The notes beneath the pieces are model-generated. The model made no database searches, was not told where the DNA came from, and saw only the letters and a program-made list of their open reading frames with translations. This document shows, in pieces, positions 5,280 through 7,754 of a stretch of DNA of 7,754 nt (position 1 is the stretch's first letter; every line of letters starts with the position of its first letter). The stretch covers positions 5,166 through 12,919 of the forward strand of contig DAXY01000003.1 in NCBI GenBank assembly GCA_002506645.1. The letters run 5' to 3'. The position numbers were made by a program, and so were the translations under genes. Origin of the DNA: Vulcanisaeta distributa. GTDB lineage: Archaea; Thermoproteota; Thermoprotei; Thermoproteales; Thermocladiaceae.

Positions 5280-7055
5280 CTACTCCCTAACAATTAATTG
5301 AAGGCCCATTGACCTCGCAATCTCGGCCATCGATAACCTCCTCGAGACCGCCTCGCTGATTAACCTAACGACATCGCCTATTCCAACCCTGACCTGGGCC
5401 TTGGTATCTCTGTCCCTAATCGTTACTGTGCCCTCAACGGGCGTTTTATCATCTATCGTTATTGCGAAGGGTACGCCAATTGAGTCATACCTGGCGTACC
5501 TACTGCCTATGGCCCCATTATCGTCATACACAGCCCTAATACCGGCCAGGGACAACTCCTTAAATATCCTCCTGCCAATGCTCACATAATCCTGTCTCTT
5601 AACTATTGGCAGTACCACAGCCTTTATTGGCGCTATGTCCGGCGGTAGCTTAAGCAATGGCTTACCATTAACCTCAGTGTATGCGTGCTCCAGGGTCACG
5701 TAGATTATCCTATCAACACCAAAGGATGGCTCAACATCGTGTGGGATAAACCTCTCCACATGAACCTTCCTCCTCTCCTCCCTAATGAATACCATGTCCT
5801 TCGTTATGGCGTATCCATCAATAATTACCCTGCCTTTGCTGTTTAACTCATTAACTAACCACCTTGGGTCTGCCCTACCGATGGACTGCATGACCTTGGG
5901 AGCGTCGTTGCCAAAGACCTCCCTAACCCTCTGTGGGTTTGGGTAGACCCTAACCTCGACGACCTCCTTCGGAGTGGTTAACCTCCTCTCCACCGTTAAG
6001 TCGTACCCACTGTACTTGGCGTGCCTACCTAAGTCGTAATCCGTCCTATAGGCATGACCGCTCACCTCAACCCAGCCGAACCTCTCGCTATATACCATTT
6101 GGTCGAAGCTCGCCGCCGCATAATGGGCCCTCTCCTCAGGTAGTTTGGCCAGGAAGTACTGATGATCAAGTGGTATCCCGAGCTCATTCATGTATATGGT
6201 GGATAGGCCCATGAAAAAGGCCATCCACTCATTAGGTACTATGCCGCTCTCCACAGCCTCCCTCGGCCTAAACTCCCTAGGCTCCCTAACGCCTGCGGCA
6301 ACGTCCCTCTCGGGCACTATCCTCAACCTAACGTCCAGCTCGTCTAGGTATGGGCACTTGGCGTTTTCTGGGTCGAAGAAGAACTCGATCTCCATCTGCG
6401 TGAACTCCCTAAGCCTAATTAATCCCTGCCTGGGCGATATCTCGTTCCTACCCACCTTACCGATTTGAGCGATGCCAAGCGGCAACCTCCTACCCATTAA
6501 GTTGAATACCCTTGGGAATGAGACGAACATTCCCTGAGCTGTCTCGGGCCTTAGATAGCCAGTATTATCGCTGTAAGGCCCAATCGTAGTTTGGAATAAT
6601 AAATTGAACGGCTTAACACCCCCCAACTCACCACCACAGGCCGGGCACTTAATCCCATACTTCCTAATTAATCCATCAAGCTCCTCAAGGCTAAGGCCCT
6701 CGGTCTTCACGGAAATACCCCTCTTACCAAGCTCCTCCTCTATCAAGTGGTCAGCCCTATACTTACGGCCACACTTGGTGCACTCGACAATCGCGTCGGT
6801 GAAGTGCTCAAGGTGACCACTCGCCTCAAACACTATTTTGGGCATTATTATTGGGGTCTCCACCTCAACTATGAAGTCCTGGTATGGGTAGATGAAGATT
6901 TTACGCCATTTCTCGATTATGTTCCTCTTCAACTCAACGCCAAGCGGCCCATAGTCGTAGAAACCACCTACCTCTGCCTTACTCCTATAAATCTCGAAGC
7001 TCGGGTAGAAGAATCCACCTTCGCTCATTAGTTCCAGGAATTTCTCGAGGTCCAT
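5280..7055 (-). CDS. glyS: Glycyl-tRNA synthetase, archaeal/eukaryotic dimeric class II type
   Basis: This enzyme activates glycine with ATP and charges tRNA(Gly) in the cytoplasm. The 591-residue product has the complete class II layout. Motif 1 lies around GGFFYPSFEIY and GGFYDYGPLG (13-39). An insertion carries two CxxC pairs (C92/C95 and C137/C140), a likely zinc site. The glycine-pocket segment is LRPETAQGMFVSF (168-180). Motif 2 runs from GKVGRNEISPRQ to RLREFTQMEIEFF, with Arg216 in the catalytic position. Motif 3 is EPSFGVDRIIY (442-452). The C-terminal anticodon-binding domain, about 473-591, includes IAPIKAVVLPIVKR, YDDNGAIGSRYARYDSIGVPFAITID and GTVTIRDRDT. Length and motifs are ordinary for archaea, with nothing missing. 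ATG 7055 sits 22 bases after the TATA box, so the mRNA is probably leaderless. It lies upstream of rpl14 on the same strand. Confidence 0.96.
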   Translation of the reverse strand: MDLEKFLELMSEGGFFYPSFEIYRSKAEVGGFYDYGPLGVELKRNIIEKWRKIFIYPYQDFIVEVETPIIMPKIVFEASGHLEHFTDAIVECTKCGRKYRADHLIEEELGKRGISVKTEGLSLEELDGLIRKYGIKCPACGGELGGVKPFNLLFQTTIGPYSDNTGYLRPETAQGMFVSFPRVFNLMGRRLPLGIAQIGKVGRNEISPRQGLIRLREFTQMEIEFFFDPENAKCPYLDELDVRLRIVPERDVAAGVREPREFRPREAVESGIVPNEWMAFFMGLSTIYMNELGIPLDHQYFLAKLPEERAHYAAASFDQMVYSERFGWVEVSGHAYRTDYDLGRHAKYSGYDLTVERRLTTPKEVVEVRVYPNPQRVREVFGNDAPKVMQSIGRADPRWLVNELNSKGRVIIDGYAITKDMVFIREERRKVHVERFIPHDVEPSFGVDRIIYVTLEHAYTEVNGKPLLKLPPDIAPIKAVVLPIVKRQDYVSIGRRIFKELSLAGIRAVYDDNGAIGSRYARYDSIGVPFAITIDDKTPVEGTVTIRDRDTKAQVRVGIGDVVRLISEAVSRRLSMAEIARSMGLQLIVRE

Positions 7056-7077
7056 TCTCCGCGGTAATTACCTGGCG

Positions 7078-7085
7078 TATTTAAA
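7078..7085 (-). promoter_or_regulatory. TATA box of glyS
   Basis: On the minus strand the element reads TTTAAATA, preceded by the A-rich GAAAATTA. It stands 22 bases from ATG 7055, so the transcript should begin at or next to the start codon. The upstream BRE region abuts the stop codon of the arginase-family gene (7092-7094), so the whole promoter is packed into 36 bases. Confidence 0.6.
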
Positions 7086-7091
7086 TAATTT

Positions 7092-7754
7092 TCACAAGTA
7101 ATTAAGTACGTCAAGCATTAACTTTACGACTATTGGTAATGACATTAGTCCAGGGTCATTGGGCGGTGAGTACTCAACAACGTCAATGGCCCTGACCCTA
7201 GGGCCGCCGTAATCAAGGACGGCCCTGACTATCCTGAGGAGCTCGCCATAATTAAGCCCAAGGCCCTCGGGATTGCCAACACCGGGCATTATCGATGGGT
7301 CGAGAACGTCGAGGTCAATACTGAGGTGGATTGGCCCAGGATAACTATCGATTACGCCCCTAATTAGGAGCCTAAGCTCGTGATCGCCCAGGGACTTTAT
7401 ATCCCTTGTTGATAGTAATAGGGAGTCCTCGAGTCTCCTCACGAAGTTTAGCTCCTCCCTATCATAGGATCTAAACCCAAGGAAGGCGACCGCTCGAGGC
7501 CTAACACCATTGATGATGCCCCTAACGAAGGTTGCGTGGGAAATGGACTGCCCAACCGGCCACTCCTCCCTCGAGTCCAGGTGCGCATCAACATGCATGT
7601 AAATGCCGTACGAGCCCTGGGACTCCCTAACCGCCTTAGCGACTCCGAGGCTTAGTGTGTGCTCACCACCGATATTAATCACCCTACCCCACGTATTGAT
7701 CACATCCCTAACCACCCGGTTAATCCTTTCCAGGTTCTTCTCAACCATACCCTG
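7092..7754 (-). CDS. Agmatinase/arginase-family ureohydrolase (partial, N-terminus off right edge)
   Basis: This family hydrolyses a guanidino group to release urea with a binuclear manganese centre. In crenarchaea the likeliest role is agmatine to putrescine (speB-like) in polyamine synthesis. The frame is open to the window edge; counting from the internal ATG at 7748 gives 218 residues. All metal ligands are visible: His30 in NIGGEHT, Asp54, His56 and Asp58 in VDAHLD, and Asp145 and Asp147 in SIDLDVLDP. SHATFVRG (70-77) and IDVVEYSPPND (188-198, with Glu192) match the agmatinase side. The loop MPGVGNPEGLG (154-164) differs from the common PGTGTPEPGGL. GGEH usually falls near residue 110, so some 75-80 residues lie outside the window and ATG 7748 is not the true start. 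Arginase or another guanidino substrate cannot be excluded. Confidence 0.88.
   Translation of the reverse strand, partial: QGMVEKNLERINRVVRDVINTWGRVINIGGEHTLSLGVAKAVRESQGSYGIYMHVDAHLDSREEWPVGQSISHATFVRGIINGVRPRAVAFLGFRSYDREELNFVRRLEDSLLLSTRDIKSLGDHELRLLIRGVIDSYPGPIHLSIDLDVLDPSIMPGVGNPEGLGLNYGELLRIVRAVLDYGGPRVRAIDVVEYSPPNDPGLMSLPIVVKLMLDVLNYL

Noticed and set aside
6190..7031. Plus-strand frames opposite glyS
   Set aside because: They are shadows of the glycyl-tRNA synthetase frame, rich in Ser/Leu/Pro as expected from its complement.

Overview
The window looks like a stretch of a hyperthermophilic crenarchaeon, most likely of the Thermoproteales (Vulcanisaeta or Caldivirga-like). This is inferred from several things. 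There is an archaeal uL14, an archaeal/eukaryotic-type glycyl-tRNA synthetase, a Taw3 wybutosine enzyme and a WtpA-type oxyanion-binding protein. Arg is mostly AGG, gene spacing is very tight, and TATA boxes sit so close to start codons that most transcripts should be leaderless or nearly so. The species assignment is not proven.

Layout from left to right. Positions 1-695 (minus) hold the first 231 residues of a tungstate/molybdate-type substrate-binding protein that runs off the left edge. A short divergent promoter region (696-795) separates it from taw3 (796-1488, plus). A second promoter region (1489-1589) precedes a plus-strand ABC operon: an ATPase of the nitrate/sulfonate/taurine group (1590-2363) and a 'duplicated' permease carrying two permease domains in one chain (from 2373 to 4037). 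No substrate-binding protein gene accompanies this pair. After 79 bases with their own TATA box and inverted repeats comes a gene for a 224-residue protein with an N-terminal ribbon-helix-helix-like domain and an unrecognised C-terminal part (4117-4791). It converges, across 17 bases, on a minus-strand block: rpl14 (4809-5243), glyS (5280-7055) and the C-terminal part of an agmatinase/arginase-family enzyme that enters from the right edge (7092-7754).

Functionally the right half is housekeeping (ribosome, tRNA charging, probably polyamine synthesis), and taw3 is tRNA modification. The left and centre deal with anion uptake and its possible control. The WtpA-like protein would feed tungsten or molybdenum cofactor synthesis with a transporter presumably encoded beyond the left edge. 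The ABC pair imports an unidentified small anion or organic solute.

The parts most worth a second look are the 5' end of the ABC operon and the ribbon-helix-helix gene. At the ABC operon, promoter position, an 11-codon ORF and the ATPase reading frame do not fit together simply. At the ribbon-helix-helix gene, the TATA box is bracketed by inverted repeats. I found no CRISPR array, insertion sequence, tRNA or rRNA gene.
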